A DNA stretch of 64,000 nucleotides, taken from the NCBI GenBank assembly GCA_963744105.1, contig CAVUSJ010000002.1:310001-374000 (forward strand). Reading direction: 5' to 3'. A program made the translations under genes and the position numbers. This document shows, one piece after another, positions 1 through 8,003 of the stretch (its first letter is position 1; the number at the start of each line of letters is the position of its first letter). This DNA comes from DASUPK01 sp963744105. GTDB lineage: Bacteria; Actinomycetota; Thermoleophilia; Solirubrobacterales; 70-9. The notes below the pieces were generated by a model that saw only the letters and a list, made by a program, of their open reading frames with translations, did no database searches and was not told where the DNA came from.

Positions 1-182
1 TAGAAGGAGTCGAACCAGCGGCGGATTCCGTCGTGGCCTCGGTACGTATCGGGCTCCGAGGCCAGGTTGGGCGGCGTCGTCGCCTCGAACTCGGGATGGA
101 TGTAGGGAAGGATTCCGTCCACCCCTTCCGCGTTGAATGCCTCGAAGCCTCGGCGGATGATCTCGAGGTTCTCGCTTGACAC
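1..182 (-). CDS. SnoaL-like/NTF2-fold protein, N-terminal fragment
   Basis: The reading frame runs off the left edge, so only about 60 N-terminal residues are visible. It starts at GTG 182 with a purine-rich GAGGGGG just upstream. The start MSSENLEIIRRGFEAFNAEG and the following EFEATTPPN region resemble the first helix and strand of SnoaL-like/NTF2-fold proteins, a superfamily of small ligand-binding or cyclase domains of mostly unknown substrate. Two more proteins of this fold lie at 46390 and 46908. Function cannot be stated from the fragment. Confidence 0.6.
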   Translation of the reverse strand, partial: MSSENLEIIRRGFEAFNAEGVDGILPYIHPEFEATTPPNLASEPDTYRGHDGIRRWFDSF

Positions 183-208
183 GGTCCCCCTCAGCGTAGG
201 TGGTGGGG

Positions 209-820
209 TCAGCGAGGAGTGTGAGATGCGGCCGTCACGGCGGCGGTCACGAACAGCTCGCGCGCGCGTTTTCGCTCGGGTGTGGCGCCACGCTCGATCC
301 GCTCCAGAGTCATGCCCTGAACCCCGGCGATCACCATGACGGTGAGGACCCGGGCCCGCGCGGGTGTCAGGCCGTCACTCGCCTCCGTGAGGAGGCGCAC
401 CAGCACCTGGCGCCACTGCGCGTTCACGTCCGCGATCGTCCGCCGGACCTCAGGGTCCACGACCGAGACCGCCGCGAGATCGAAGTAGAGGCGAGCAACA
501 CGCTCGTCCTCGTCGAGCACGCGCTCGACGCCCGTGTCCACCCCCCGGACCGCGGCCTCGATCGTCGTGGCTCCGTCGATCGCAGCCAGGACCTCGTCGG
601 TGATCATCTCGGCGATCGCCCGGCCGGCGGCCCCGACCAGGCCCTGCTTGGAGCCGTAGTGGTAGACGACGAGCGGCTTCGACTCGCCGGCCCTCGCCGC
701 CACCTTGGCGATCGTCAGCCCGGCGTAGCCGTCCGCCTTCAGCACCTCGATGGCCGCGTCCAGGATCCGCTCGCGGGCGCCCGTGGAGGGACGCCCGCGT
801 TTCGCAATGGTGGCCTCCAT
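209..820 (-). CDS. TetR/AcrR-family transcriptional regulator
   Basis: 203-residue protein with a standard TetR N-terminal helix-turn-helix: residues about 12-58 contain RERILDAAIEVL, then LTIAKVAARAG and VVYHYGSKQGLV, the recognition-helix signature. The C-terminal ligand domain is divergent, so the inducer is unknown. The ATG (818-820) follows the R2lox stop codon (821-823) with no gap, so the two are co-transcribed from the promoter near 1815-1844. A perfect 9-4-9 palindrome lies in that promoter, and the simplest reading is that this protein represses its own operon and releases it when a substrate-like ligand binds. Family assignment is firm; autoregulation is inferred. Confidence 0.92.
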   Translation of the reverse strand: MEATIAKRGRPSTGARERILDAAIEVLKADGYAGLTIAKVAARAGESKPLVVYHYGSKQGLVGAAGRAIAEMITDEVLAAIDGATTIEAAVRGVDTGVERVLDEDERVARLYFDLAAVSVVDPEVRRTIADVNAQWRQVLVRLLTEASDGLTPARARVLTVMVIAGVQGMTLERIERGATPERKRARELFVTAAVTAASHTPR

Positions 821-1783
821 CTATGCGGCGGCCAGCATCGCCGGATCGAGGCCCATCGCCGCGAGCTTCTTCGAGAGCGACTTCGCCGCGTACTCGAAGA
901 TCTCGGACGAGTGGTAGAAGGGCGTCTCGAAGTTGTACGGATCCTCGACCCACGGCGGGACGAAGACCAGCGGCGCCACGGCCAGGCACTCCTTGAGCGT
1001 GTCCTCGACGACCTTCGCGTTGGCCCTGTCCGCCTTGATCGCGTCGGCGAGGAACTTGACGCCGAAGCCGACATGGCGAGACTCGTCGCGGTTGACGGCC
1101 GTGAAGCCGGCGACGAAGCCGGGGAACCAGCCGCGCTCGCGCAGCGACTTGATCATGAACCGCGCGGCGGTGAGGGCGAGCATCCCCTCGATGATGATCA
1201 TGTAGACGGTCACGCCCCGGACGAGCGAGGGGAAGTCGCTCGGGTCCTTGCGCAGATCCTCGGCGCACTCGTGGAGGATCCCGTCGAAGAGCGTCTCCCA
1301 GTCCTTGTTCACGACGTAGCGCTGCTTGTCGATCATCTCGCCGAGGCTGCCGGCCTCGATGCCGAACACCTCGCGGTAGAAGCCGTTCCAGAAGACGGTG
1401 TGCTTGGCCTCGTCGGAGATCTGGGTGGTGAGGAAGACCTTCGCCTCATGGGTCGGAGCCGCCATGGCGAAGGGGAGCAGCTCCAGGGTGACGCGCTCCT
1501 CGCCGAGGAAGAACTCGGAGAAGCCGAACTCGAGGAACCGTCGCTCGTCCTCGGTGAACATGTCCGGATCCGCCCACTGCTTGGCGTCCTCGGTGAAGTC
1601 GAAGTCCTCGGTGGACCAGTGCTGGCGCTGCCAGCGCATGAAGAGCTTCTCGTACGAGGGGGCCGCCTCGACGATGCGGTCGAGGCCCGCCATCACCTTG
1701 TCGATGTCGCCGTCGAGCAGGACGGAGAGCGCCTCGTCCTCGGTGTGAAGTTCTCCGTTGGTGGTCGCGGTGGCGTCGGTCAT
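821..1783 (-). CDS. R2-like ligand-binding oxidase (R2lox)
   Basis: 320-residue ferritin-like protein related to the ribonucleotide reductase R2 subunit. Metal ligands fit the R2lox pattern: E95 (in EERVT), E125 and H128 (DEAKH), E199 (in IIIEGML), E234 and H237 (DESRH). V98 lies three residues after E95 and Y194 five residues before E199, the spacing of the Val-Tyr ether cross-link of characterised R2lox proteins. R2lox enzymes assemble a Mn/Fe cofactor, bind a long-chain fatty-acid-like ligand and have no agreed physiological reaction. There is no NrdA-type large subunit nearby, which argues against a nucleotide reductase role. The ATG at 1783 has a strong GGAGGAG site. Co-transcribed with the downstream TetR gene. 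Confidence 0.88.
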   Translation of the reverse strand: MTDATATTNGELHTEDEALSVLLDGDIDKVMAGLDRIVEAAPSYEKLFMRWQRQHWSTEDFDFTEDAKQWADPDMFTEDERRFLEFGFSEFFLGEERVTLELLPFAMAAPTHEAKVFLTTQISDEAKHTVFWNGFYREVFGIEAGSLGEMIDKQRYVVNKDWETLFDGILHECAEDLRKDPSDFPSLVRGVTVYMIIIEGMLALTAARFMIKSLRERGWFPGFVAGFTAVNRDESRHVGFGVKFLADAIKADRANAKVVEDTLKECLAVAPLVFVPPWVEDPYNFETPFYHSSEIFEYAAKSLSKKLAAMGLDPAMLAAA

Positions 1784-1814
1784 CTCACTCCTCCGGATCG
1801 GTTGCGGTCGCGGG

Positions 1815-1844
1815 ATTATTTACCAGTCGGTAAATAAATGTCAA
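1815..1844 (-). promoter_or_regulatory. Promoter of R2lox-tetR operon
   Basis: On the minus strand TTGACA (1844-1839) is followed after 18 bases by AATAAT (1820-1815), a near-consensus housekeeping promoter. Transcription would start about 25 bases before the R2lox ATG. The spacer is filled by the palindromic operator. Confidence 0.7.
1816..1837. promoter_or_regulatory. Palindromic TetR-type operator
   Basis: Perfect inverted repeat TTATTTACC-AGTC-GGTAAATAA, nine-base arms with a four-base centre. Size and position between -35 and -10 of the R2lox-tetR promoter are typical of a TetR-family repressor site. It also lies just upstream of the glyA start, so binding could affect glyA. Confidence 0.75.
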
Positions 1845-1859
1845 GTCCGCATGCGGATG

Positions 1860-1865
1860 TATCGT
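1860..1865 (+). promoter_or_regulatory. glyA -10 box, leaderless
   Basis: TATCGT ends 8 bases before the ATG at 1874, placing the expected transcription start at or next to the start codon. No Shine-Dalgarno is present there, which supports both a leaderless mRNA and the 1874 start. No clear -35 was seen. Confidence 0.45.
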
Positions 1866-1873
1866 GGCCGGGC

Positions 1874-3154
1874 ATGAGCGACCTCCCCGACGATTTCCAG
1901 ACCGCCCACCTCGCAGAGGTCGATCCGGACATCGCCCGGGTCCTTGACCGCGAGCTCGCCCGCCAGCAGGGCACGCTCGAGATGATCGCCTCCGAGAACT
2001 TCGTCCCGCAGGCGGTGCTCGACGCCGCAGGCTCGGTGCTCACGAACAAGTACGCCGAGGGCTATCCGGGCAAGCGCTACTACGGCGGCTGCGAGGAGGT
2101 CGACGTCGCCGAGCAGCTGGCGATCGACCGCGCGAAGGCGGTGTTCGGGGCAGAGCACGCCAACGTTCAGCCGCACTCGGGCGCACAGGCCAACAACGCG
2201 GCCTACATGGCGATGATCGAGCCGGGCGACACGATCATGGGCATGGCCCTCGACCATGGCGGCCATCTGACCCACGGGATGAGGCTGAACGTCTCGGGGA
2301 AGCTCTACGAGGTCATCGCGTACCACGTGCGCCGCGAGGACAAGCTCGTCGACATGGACGAGGTCGCGAAGCTCGCCGAGGAGCACCAGCCGAAGGTGAT
2401 CGTCGCGGGCTGGTCGGCCTACCCGCGCCAGCTCGACTTTGCGGCATTCCGGGAGATCGCCGATTCCGTCGGGGCGAGGCTGATGGTCGACATGGCGCAC
2501 TTCGCGGGCCTGGTCGCCGCTGGGGAGCACCCGAACCCGGTCGAGCACGCGGACGTCGTCACGAGCACGATCCACAAGACCCTCTGCGGTCCGCGCAGCG
2601 GGATGATCCTCTGCAAGCAGGAGCTCGCCGCCGACATCAACCGCGCCGTCTTCCCGGGACAGCAGGGCGGCCCGCTGATGCACATCATCGCGGCCAAGGC
2701 GGTGGCCCTGAAGATCGCCCAGAGCGAGCAGTTCAAGCAGCGCCAGCGGCAGACCATCGCCAACGCCAAGGCGTTCGGCGAGGAGCTCGTCGCCGGCGGT
2801 CTCGACGTCCTCACCGGGGGGACCGACGTGCACCTGGTCCTTGTCGACCTGACGCCGACGGGGCTCGGGGGCAAGGAGGCTGAGACGCGGCTCGAGGAGG
2901 TGGGGATCACGGTCAACCGCAACGCGATCCCGTTCGACGAGCGCCCGCCGATGGATCCGTCCGGCCTGCGGATCGGGACGCCCGCCCTCACCACCCGCGG
3001 CCTGGTCGAGGACGATCTCCGAGAGATCGCCCAGGTGATCGCCGCGGCGCTGGGAGAGGACTTCGAGTCCCAGAAGGACTCGCTCCTGGAGCGCTCCCGG
3101 ATACTGATGGAGCGCTATCCCCTCTATCCGCAGCTTTCAGCAGCCGCCGTCTAG
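1874..3154 (+). CDS. glyA: Serine hydroxymethyltransferase
   Basis: 426-residue PLP enzyme that interconverts serine and glycine with tetrahydrofolate, feeding one-carbon metabolism. The N-terminal TLEMIASENF, the YPGKRYYGGCEEVD segment and the PLP-lysine motif STIHKTLCGPRSG are diagnostic. The usual Arg after HKTL is Cys here, a small departure from the common HKTLRGPR. An in-frame ATG at 1838 would overlap the upstream operator and add 12 unconserved residues; 1874 is preferred because a -10 box lies directly before it. It is divergent from the R2lox operon and followed closely by a polysaccharide gene. Confidence 0.97.
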   Translation: MSDLPDDFQTAHLAEVDPDIARVLDRELARQQGTLEMIASENFVPQAVLDAAGSVLTNKYAEGYPGKRYYGGCEEVDVAEQLAIDRAKAVFGAEHANVQPHSGAQANNAAYMAMIEPGDTIMGMALDHGGHLTHGMRLNVSGKLYEVIAYHVRREDKLVDMDEVAKLAEEHQPKVIVAGWSAYPRQLDFAAFREIADSVGARLMVDMAHFAGLVAAGEHPNPVEHADVVTSTIHKTLCGPRSGMILCKQELAADINRAVFPGQQGGPLMHIIAAKAVALKIAQSEQFKQRQRQTIANAKAFGEELVAGGLDVLTGGTDVHLVLVDLTPTGLGGKEAETRLEEVGITVNRNAIPFDERPPMDPSGLRIGTPALTTRGLVEDDLREIAQVIAAALGEDFESQKDSLLERSRILMERYPLYPQLSAAAV

Positions 3155-3160
3155 ACCGGC

Positions 3161-4186
3161 TTGAAGATCTGGGCCGACATGAGCGGGCCGGCGCACGTGC
3201 TCGTGCTCCGGCCGATCATCGAGCGACTTCGCGCGCAGGGCCACGACGTCCTGATCACCGCGCGGGTGTACACGCAGACCCTCGAGCTGCTCGACCTGCA
3301 CGGGATGGAGTACACGCTGATCGGGCAGCACGGCGGGGCGTCGCGCGTGCGCAAGCTGATGCGGCTGATCCAGCGGACGAGCGGGATGCGACGTTTCGGG
3401 AAGGGGGAGGGGTTCGACCTCTCGATCGCGCACGGCTCGAACGACATCGCGATCGCCTCGCGGATGCTCGGCATCCCGGAGGCGAACATGCACGACTACG
3501 AGTTCGCGGTCGCGCAGCACCATGTTGGCTGCCGCCTCGCGAAGCGGGTGATCTTCCCGGACTCTGTCCCGCCCGATCGCCTGAAGCGCTTCGGCGTCAC
3601 CCCGGAGAAGCTCTTCCAGTACCCCGGGATCAAGGAGGAGTACTACCTCTCGGACTTCGAGCCGGACCCCGGCGCCCTGAAGAAGCTCGGGGTCGACACC
3701 GAGCGGGTCGTGGTGGTGGTCCGCCCGCCGCCCGACGTCTCCCTCTATCACCGCCGCTCGAATCCGCTCTTCCCGCAGGTACTCGCGCGAGTAGGCTCTG
3801 ACCCCGGTGTGCACGCTGTGGTGCTGCCGCGCACCGAGGAGCAGCGGACCTACGTCAAGGAGCTCGCCCTGCCGTCCCTGATCGTCCCCGATCGCGCCGT
3901 GGAGGCGCAGAGCCTGGTGGCGCTCGCGGACCTGGTGGTCTCGGCCGGGGGGACGATGAACCGCGAGGCCGTTGCGCTCGGGACCCCGGTGTACACGACC
4001 TACGGGGGGCGGCTCGGCGGCGTGGACGAGGCGCTGATCCGCTCCAACCGGCTGCGTCCGTTGACCGATCCCAGGGCCCTCGAGCTCGTCAAGAAGACCG
4101 GTCAGGGCGAGCGCGTCCGGCGCGACCCGCAGCTGCTCGTCGACCTGATGCTCGGAGCGGCCGAGCCCGATGGCGACTCGAACTGA
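3161..4186 (+). CDS. DUF354-family glycosyltransferase-like protein
   Basis: 341 residues starting at TTG 3161; the MKIWADMSGPAHVL start matches the characteristic MKIWxDxxxPxHV opening of DUF354 proteins, which are GT-B-fold and related to UDP-GlcNAc 2-epimerases and glycosyltransferases. The C-terminal half has VVSAGGTMNREAVALGTPVY, the nucleotide-sugar loop of this fold. Its start lies 6 bases after glyA and its end overlaps the next gene by 17 bases, so it is probably translated with the sugar-phosphate transferase and acts in surface polysaccharide synthesis. Acceptor and donor are unknown. Confidence 0.8.
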   Translation: MKIWADMSGPAHVLVLRPIIERLRAQGHDVLITARVYTQTLELLDLHGMEYTLIGQHGGASRVRKLMRLIQRTSGMRRFGKGEGFDLSIAHGSNDIAIASRMLGIPEANMHDYEFAVAQHHVGCRLAKRVIFPDSVPPDRLKRFGVTPEKLFQYPGIKEEYYLSDFEPDPGALKKLGVDTERVVVVVRPPPDVSLYHRRSNPLFPQVLARVGSDPGVHAVVLPRTEEQRTYVKELALPSLIVPDRAVEAQSLVALADLVVSAGGTMNREAVALGTPVYTTYGGRLGGVDEALIRSNRLRPLTDPRALELVKKTGQGERVRRDPQLLVDLMLGAAEPDGDSN

Positions 4187-4847
4187 GCAGCCGAGCACGG
4201 TCGCCGAGCAGGTCTCGGTCATCGCCGCCGAGGCGTACTCCCCGCGGCCGGTGGACGTCGTGCTGCGGGGGCTCGACCTGCTGATTGCCGGGTCGGCGCT
4301 GATCCTGCTCTCGCCGCTTCTCGCGCTCCTGGCTCTCGCCACCCTGATCACCTCGGGGCGGCCGGTCCTCTACCGCGGCGAGCGCGTCGGGCGAGCCGGC
4401 CACGTCTTCACGATGTACAAGCTCCGCACGCTGCGGCCCGGGGCTGAGGCCCGGCTCGGCAACACCTACGGCGAGGAGCTCAGCCGGCGCACCGAGGAGG
4501 AGGTGACGATGGTCGGGAAGGCCGCGCGCCTCACCCACATCGACGAGGTCCCGCAGCTCTTGAACGTGCTTCGCGGCGACATGAGCATGGTGGGCCCGCG
4601 CCCCATCCGGCCCGCCTTCTTCAACGAGATCTGCGAGGAGCTCCCCACGTACTGGCAGCGCCTCGTGGTCCGTCCCGGCGTTACCGGCTTCGCGCAGACC
4701 AGGATCACCCGCGAGGACTCCTGGGAGGACAAGCTGATCCACGACCTCGAGTACATCGCGGACCGCTCGGTCCGGCTCTACCTCCGTGTGCTCGGCGCGA
4801 CGATCGCGCGAATCGCCCGGCTCACCCTCAGCGGCCGCAACCGCTGA
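4170..4847 (+). CDS. Polyprenyl-phosphate sugar-phosphate transferase (bacterial sugar transferase family)
   Basis: 225-residue initiating transferase of the PF02397 type, which moves a hexose-1-phosphate from a nucleotide sugar to undecaprenyl phosphate. One hydrophobic segment (about residues 33-62) precedes the catalytic region. Seen motifs are VFTMYKLRTL, THIDEVPQLLNVLRGDMSMV, GPRPIRP and VRPGVTGFAQ, in the usual order. It lacks the extra N-terminal membrane domain of WbaP/CpsE, so it is a short PglC-like form. The ATG at 4170 lies inside the end of the DUF354 gene. A second, unrelated type of initiating transferase is encoded at 8003. Confidence 0.9.
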   Translation: MATRTEQPSTVAEQVSVIAAEAYSPRPVDVVLRGLDLLIAGSALILLSPLLALLALATLITSGRPVLYRGERVGRAGHVFTMYKLRTLRPGAEARLGNTYGEELSRRTEEEVTMVGKAARLTHIDEVPQLLNVLRGDMSMVGPRPIRPAFFNEICEELPTYWQRLVVRPGVTGFAQTRITREDSWEDKLIHDLEYIADRSVRLYLRVLGATIARIARLTLSGRNR

Positions 4848-4854
4848 GACAGCG

Positions 4855-4882
4855 TTGACGGGATGTCTCATCGAGGTATAGG
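4855..4882 (+). promoter_or_regulatory. Promoter of DUF3089 gene, leaderless
   Basis: TTGACG, 16 bases, TATAGG. The -10 ends 6 bases before the ATG at 4889, so the transcript is expected to begin at the start codon. Confidence 0.6.
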
Positions 4883-4888
4883 CTGAGC

Positions 4889-6085
4889 ATGGGCATGGAG
4901 GAGAGGAGCGGGACGCTGCGCAGGATCCTCATCGCGATCGGGCTGGGGCTGGCGCTATGCGCGCTGGCGGCGCCGACCGCCCTCGCGAAGAAGCCGAAGA
5001 AGGTCAGGGACACGACCACGTGGTTGTGCAAGCCGGGGATCCCGGACAACCCCTGCGAGCCGGGCTTCGACACCACGCTGGTCTCGCCCTCCGGCCAGAT
5101 CACCGGGACGGAGAACGTCAAGCCGGACAAGAAGCGCAGCTTCGACTGCTTCTACGTCTATCCGACGGTCAGCGACGACAAGGGGACGAACTCCGACCTC
5201 TCGATCGACCCGGAGGAGCGCTCGATCGCCCTCTACCAGGCGGCGCGCTACAGCCTGCATTGCCGCGTCTTCGCGCCGATGTACCGCCAGCTCACCCTCT
5301 CGGCGATCGGCGGTGCGCCCTCGGCCGACGCGGCGCAGCTCGCGTACAACGACGTGCTGGCTGCGTGGACGACCTATCTGCGCAAGTACAACCGCGGCCG
5401 CGGAGTGGTGCTGATCGGGCACTCGCAGGGCAGCTTCATGCTGCGGGAGCTGATCCACCGCGCGATCGACCGCAAGAAGAAGGTCCGCAGGCAGCTGATC
5501 TCGGCCATCCTCCTCGGCGGCAACGTGACCGTGGCCTCGGGCCGCACCGTCGGCGGCGACTTCAAGAACGTCCCCGGCTGCCGCAGGGCCAAGCAGTTCG
5601 GCTGCGTCATGGCCTTCTCGACCTTCAACGCTCCGGTCCCGCCCGACACCAAGTTCGGTCGCCCGAGCGCCTTCGCCACGCCCGATCTGCCGACGACCGG
5701 CGACGTGCTCTGCACGAACCCGGCGGCCCTCGGCGGCGGGTCGGCTCCGCTCACCTCGGTCTTCCCGACGCAGCCGTTCGCTCCGGGAACCACGATCGGC
5801 CTGGCGACCAAGCTCGTGGGCCAGCCGACGCCGAGCGGCGCGACGACTCCCTGGTTCCAGGCCCAGGCCTACACGGGCGCCTGTGACTCGTCCAACGGCG
5901 CGCACGTGCTCCAGATCGCCCCCCTACCCGGTGCTCCCACGCTCCACCCGATTCCGGATGACACCTGGGGCCTGCACCTCGTCGACGCGAACATCGCCCT
6001 CGGCAACCTCACGAACGATGTCGCCGTCGAGGCCAAGGCCTGGGGTAAGGCGAACGCCGGCTCGAAGCGCGGCAAGAAGCATTAG
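4889..6085 (+). CDS. Secreted DUF3089-family alpha/beta hydrolase
   Basis: 398 residues with an N-terminal signal peptide (hydrophobic core IAIGLGLALCALAA, cleavage after ALA about residue 33). The body matches DUF3089, a lipase-like family: FDCFYVYPTVS, GVVLIGHSQGSFMLRELI with nucleophile Ser in GHSQGS, and a late D...H region (DDTWGLHLVDANI). Probably an exported esterase; substrate unknown. The ATG at 4889 is chosen because a promoter ends 6 bases upstream; MEERSG two codons later is the alternative. The tail is basic (GSKRGKKH). Confidence 0.85.
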   Translation: MGMEERSGTLRRILIAIGLGLALCALAAPTALAKKPKKVRDTTTWLCKPGIPDNPCEPGFDTTLVSPSGQITGTENVKPDKKRSFDCFYVYPTVSDDKGTNSDLSIDPEERSIALYQAARYSLHCRVFAPMYRQLTLSAIGGAPSADAAQLAYNDVLAAWTTYLRKYNRGRGVVLIGHSQGSFMLRELIHRAIDRKKKVRRQLISAILLGGNVTVASGRTVGGDFKNVPGCRRAKQFGCVMAFSTFNAPVPPDTKFGRPSAFATPDLPTTGDVLCTNPAALGGGSAPLTSVFPTQPFAPGTTIGLATKLVGQPTPSGATTPWFQAQAYTGACDSSNGAHVLQIAPLPGAPTLHPIPDDTWGLHLVDANIALGNLTNDVAVEAKAWGKANAGSKRGKKH

Positions 6086-6103
6086 TCCGTAGGTCCCGCG
6101 CCT

Positions 6104-6109
6104 TAGACT
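6104..6109 (+). promoter_or_regulatory. asnB -10 box, leaderless
   Basis: TAGACT, seven bases before the asnB ATG; TTAGTC at 6082-6087 is a possible weak -35 with a 16-base spacer. Confidence 0.45.
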
Positions 6110-6116
6110 CGCCGCC

Positions 6117-8003
6117 ATGTGCGGGATATGCGGTCTCGTCAGCCTCGACGGGGCCACCGCCCCGGATCCCGCGGCGCTCGCCGCGATGAACGACACCCTG
6201 GTCCACCGCGGCCCCGACTCGGAGGGGAGCGTCATCGACGGCCCGTGCGGCCTCGCGATGCGGCGCCTGTCGATCATCGACCTCGCGGGCGGCGACCAGC
6301 CGATCGCCAACGAGGATGGCCGGATCCAGGTCATCCAGAACGGCGAGATCTACAACTACCGTGAGCTGATGGACGAGCTTCGGGGGAGGGGGCACACATT
6401 CGCGACCCACAGCGACACCGAGGTGATGGTCCATCTCTACGAGGAGCACGGCCCGGGGTTCGTCGAGCGGCTGCGCGGCATGTTCGCCCTGGCGCTGTGG
6501 GACGCCCGCCGCGGCCGGCTCGTCCTCGCGCGTGACCGCTTCGGGATCAAGCCGCTCTACTACCGCGTCGCCGATGGGACCGTGTCCTTCGCCTCGGAGC
6601 TCAAGGCGCTCCTTCGCCAGCCGCGGTTCTCGCGGGAGATCGACCCGCAGGCGCTCGAGTCCTTCCTCGCCTTCAACTCGATCCCCGCGCCGCTGACGAT
6701 CTTCACGGAGGCGCGCAAGCTGCCGCCGGGCCACACGCTCGTGGCGGAGCGGGGTGAGGTGACGATCGAGCGCTACGCGCGGCCCAGCCCGGTCCGCGCC
6801 GAAGAGGTCCGCACCGATAGCGAGGACGTTCTCGCCGAGGAGCTGCGCGAGCGACTCCGCGACTCGGTCCGGGCCCACCTGGTCTCCGACGTCCCCGTGG
6901 GGGTGCTCCTCTCTGGCGGCGTCGACTCGGCCGCGCTGACCGCGATGGCGGCTCAGGAGAGCGGCTATCCGGTGAGCACGTTCTCGATCGGCTTCGAGGA
7001 GAGCTCCTTCGACGAACTCGACCAGGCTCGGCTGGTGGCCACGCGCTACGGCACCGACCACCACGAGCTCACCCTGCGCCCGGACGCCGTCGAGCTGCTG
7101 CCGAAGCTGGTCGAGGCATTCGACGAGCCGTTCGGCGACTCCTCGGCGCTGCCGACCTACCTGGTCTCCGAGCTGGCCGCCGACACGGTCAAGGTGGTGC
7201 TCTCGGGCGAGGGCGGGGACGAGCTCTTCGGCGGCTACTACACCTATGTGGCCGATCGCCTGGCTCCGCGGGTCGGCCGCGCCGCACCGTTCCTGCGCCC
7301 GCTGGTGGAGCTGCTGCCCAGCTCCTCCCAGAAGGTGAGCTTCGACTACAAGGCGAAGCGCTTCATGCGCGGTGCCCACCTGCCGCCGGTCGAGCGCCAC
7401 CACGCCTGGAAGGAGATCTTCTCCCCCGAGGCCCAGGATGAGCTGCTCAGCGAGGAGCGCATCTCGGACCCGCTCGACGTCTACCGCGCCCGGTTCGCCG
7501 AGACCGAGGGCGCCCCAGAGCTCGCCCGCCTCCAGGACCTCGACCTCGGCATCTACCTGGTCGACGACCTGCTGGTGAAGACCGACCGGGCGAGCATGGC
7601 CCACTCGCTCGAGGCGCGCGTTCCGTTCCTCGACCCGGTGGTCGCGGAGCTCGCGCTGGCCCTGAACACCCGCCAGAAGGTGCGGGGCTTCTCCAAGAAG
7701 CGGCTGCTCCGCAAGGCGGTCGAGCCGCTGCTGCCGAAGGAGATCATCCGCGGGCGGAAGCAGGGCTTCTCGATCCCTGTCGCCGCCTGGCTGCGCGGCG
7801 ACCTTGGCCCCTACGCCCGGGACGTGCTCTCACCCGAGACCATCGAGCGCCAGGGCTACCTGAACCCGGCGGCGGTGACCAGGGTGCTGGACGACCACAT
7901 CTCCGGCAAGGAGGACCTGAGCCGCCAGCTCTGGGGGCTGCTCAACTTCACGCTCTGGTTCGACCGCTACGCCCGTGTTCCCGAAGCGGCCGGAGCCGGC
8001 TGA
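6117..8003 (+). CDS. asnB: Asparagine synthetase (glutamine-hydrolysing)
   Basis: 628-residue two-domain enzyme. The N-terminal class II glutaminase starts MCGICG with Cys2 as nucleophile after Met removal, and contains FGIKPLYY. The synthetase domain has the PP-loop LLSGGVDSAAL and the GEGGDELFGGYYTY signature. It makes Asn from Asp, ATP and glutamine; related proteins in surface-polysaccharide clusters amidate sugars or other acids, and this gene sits between polysaccharide genes, so the physiological acceptor is not certain. The stop overlaps the next start as TGATG, so it is coupled to the WecA-like gene. Confidence 0.95.
   Translation: MCGICGLVSLDGATAPDPAALAAMNDTLVHRGPDSEGSVIDGPCGLAMRRLSIIDLAGGDQPIANEDGRIQVIQNGEIYNYRELMDELRGRGHTFATHSDTEVMVHLYEEHGPGFVERLRGMFALALWDARRGRLVLARDRFGIKPLYYRVADGTVSFASELKALLRQPRFSREIDPQALESFLAFNSIPAPLTIFTEARKLPPGHTLVAERGEVTIERYARPSPVRAEEVRTDSEDVLAEELRERLRDSVRAHLVSDVPVGVLLSGGVDSAALTAMAAQESGYPVSTFSIGFEESSFDELDQARLVATRYGTDHHELTLRPDAVELLPKLVEAFDEPFGDSSALPTYLVSELAADTVKVVLSGEGGDELFGGYYTYVADRLAPRVGRAAPFLRPLVELLPSSSQKVSFDYKAKRFMRGAHLPPVERHHAWKEIFSPEAQDELLSEERISDPLDVYRARFAETEGAPELARLQDLDLGIYLVDDLLVKTDRASMAHSLEARVPFLDPVVAELALALNTRQKVRGFSKKRLLRKAVEPLLPKEIIRGRKQGFSIPVAAWLRGDLGPYARDVLSPETIERQGYLNPAAVTRVLDDHISGKEDLSRQLWGLLNFTLWFDRYARVPEAAGAG

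Noticed and set aside
1..30. tRNA T-loop-like GGTTCGACTCC on the minus strand
   Set aside because: It is part of the SnoaL-like coding frame (RRWFDSF); no cloverleaf could be built around it.
200..1837. Long plus-strand reading frame opposite tetR and R2lox
   Set aside because: Antisense to two clear gene families; long open frames opposite genes are expected with high-GC third codon positions. The same applies to antisense frames at 36812-38560, 57650-59461, 16690-18279 and others.
1838..1873. glyA starting at ATG 1838
   Set aside because: It overlaps the operator region, lacks a ribosome site and adds residues with no counterpart in the family; a -10 box directly before 1874 supports the later start.
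2575..2610. SHMT with HKTLCGPR instead of HKTLRGPR as a non-functional enzyme
   Set aside because: PLP lysine and all other motifs are intact; the single change is noted but not evidence for loss of function.
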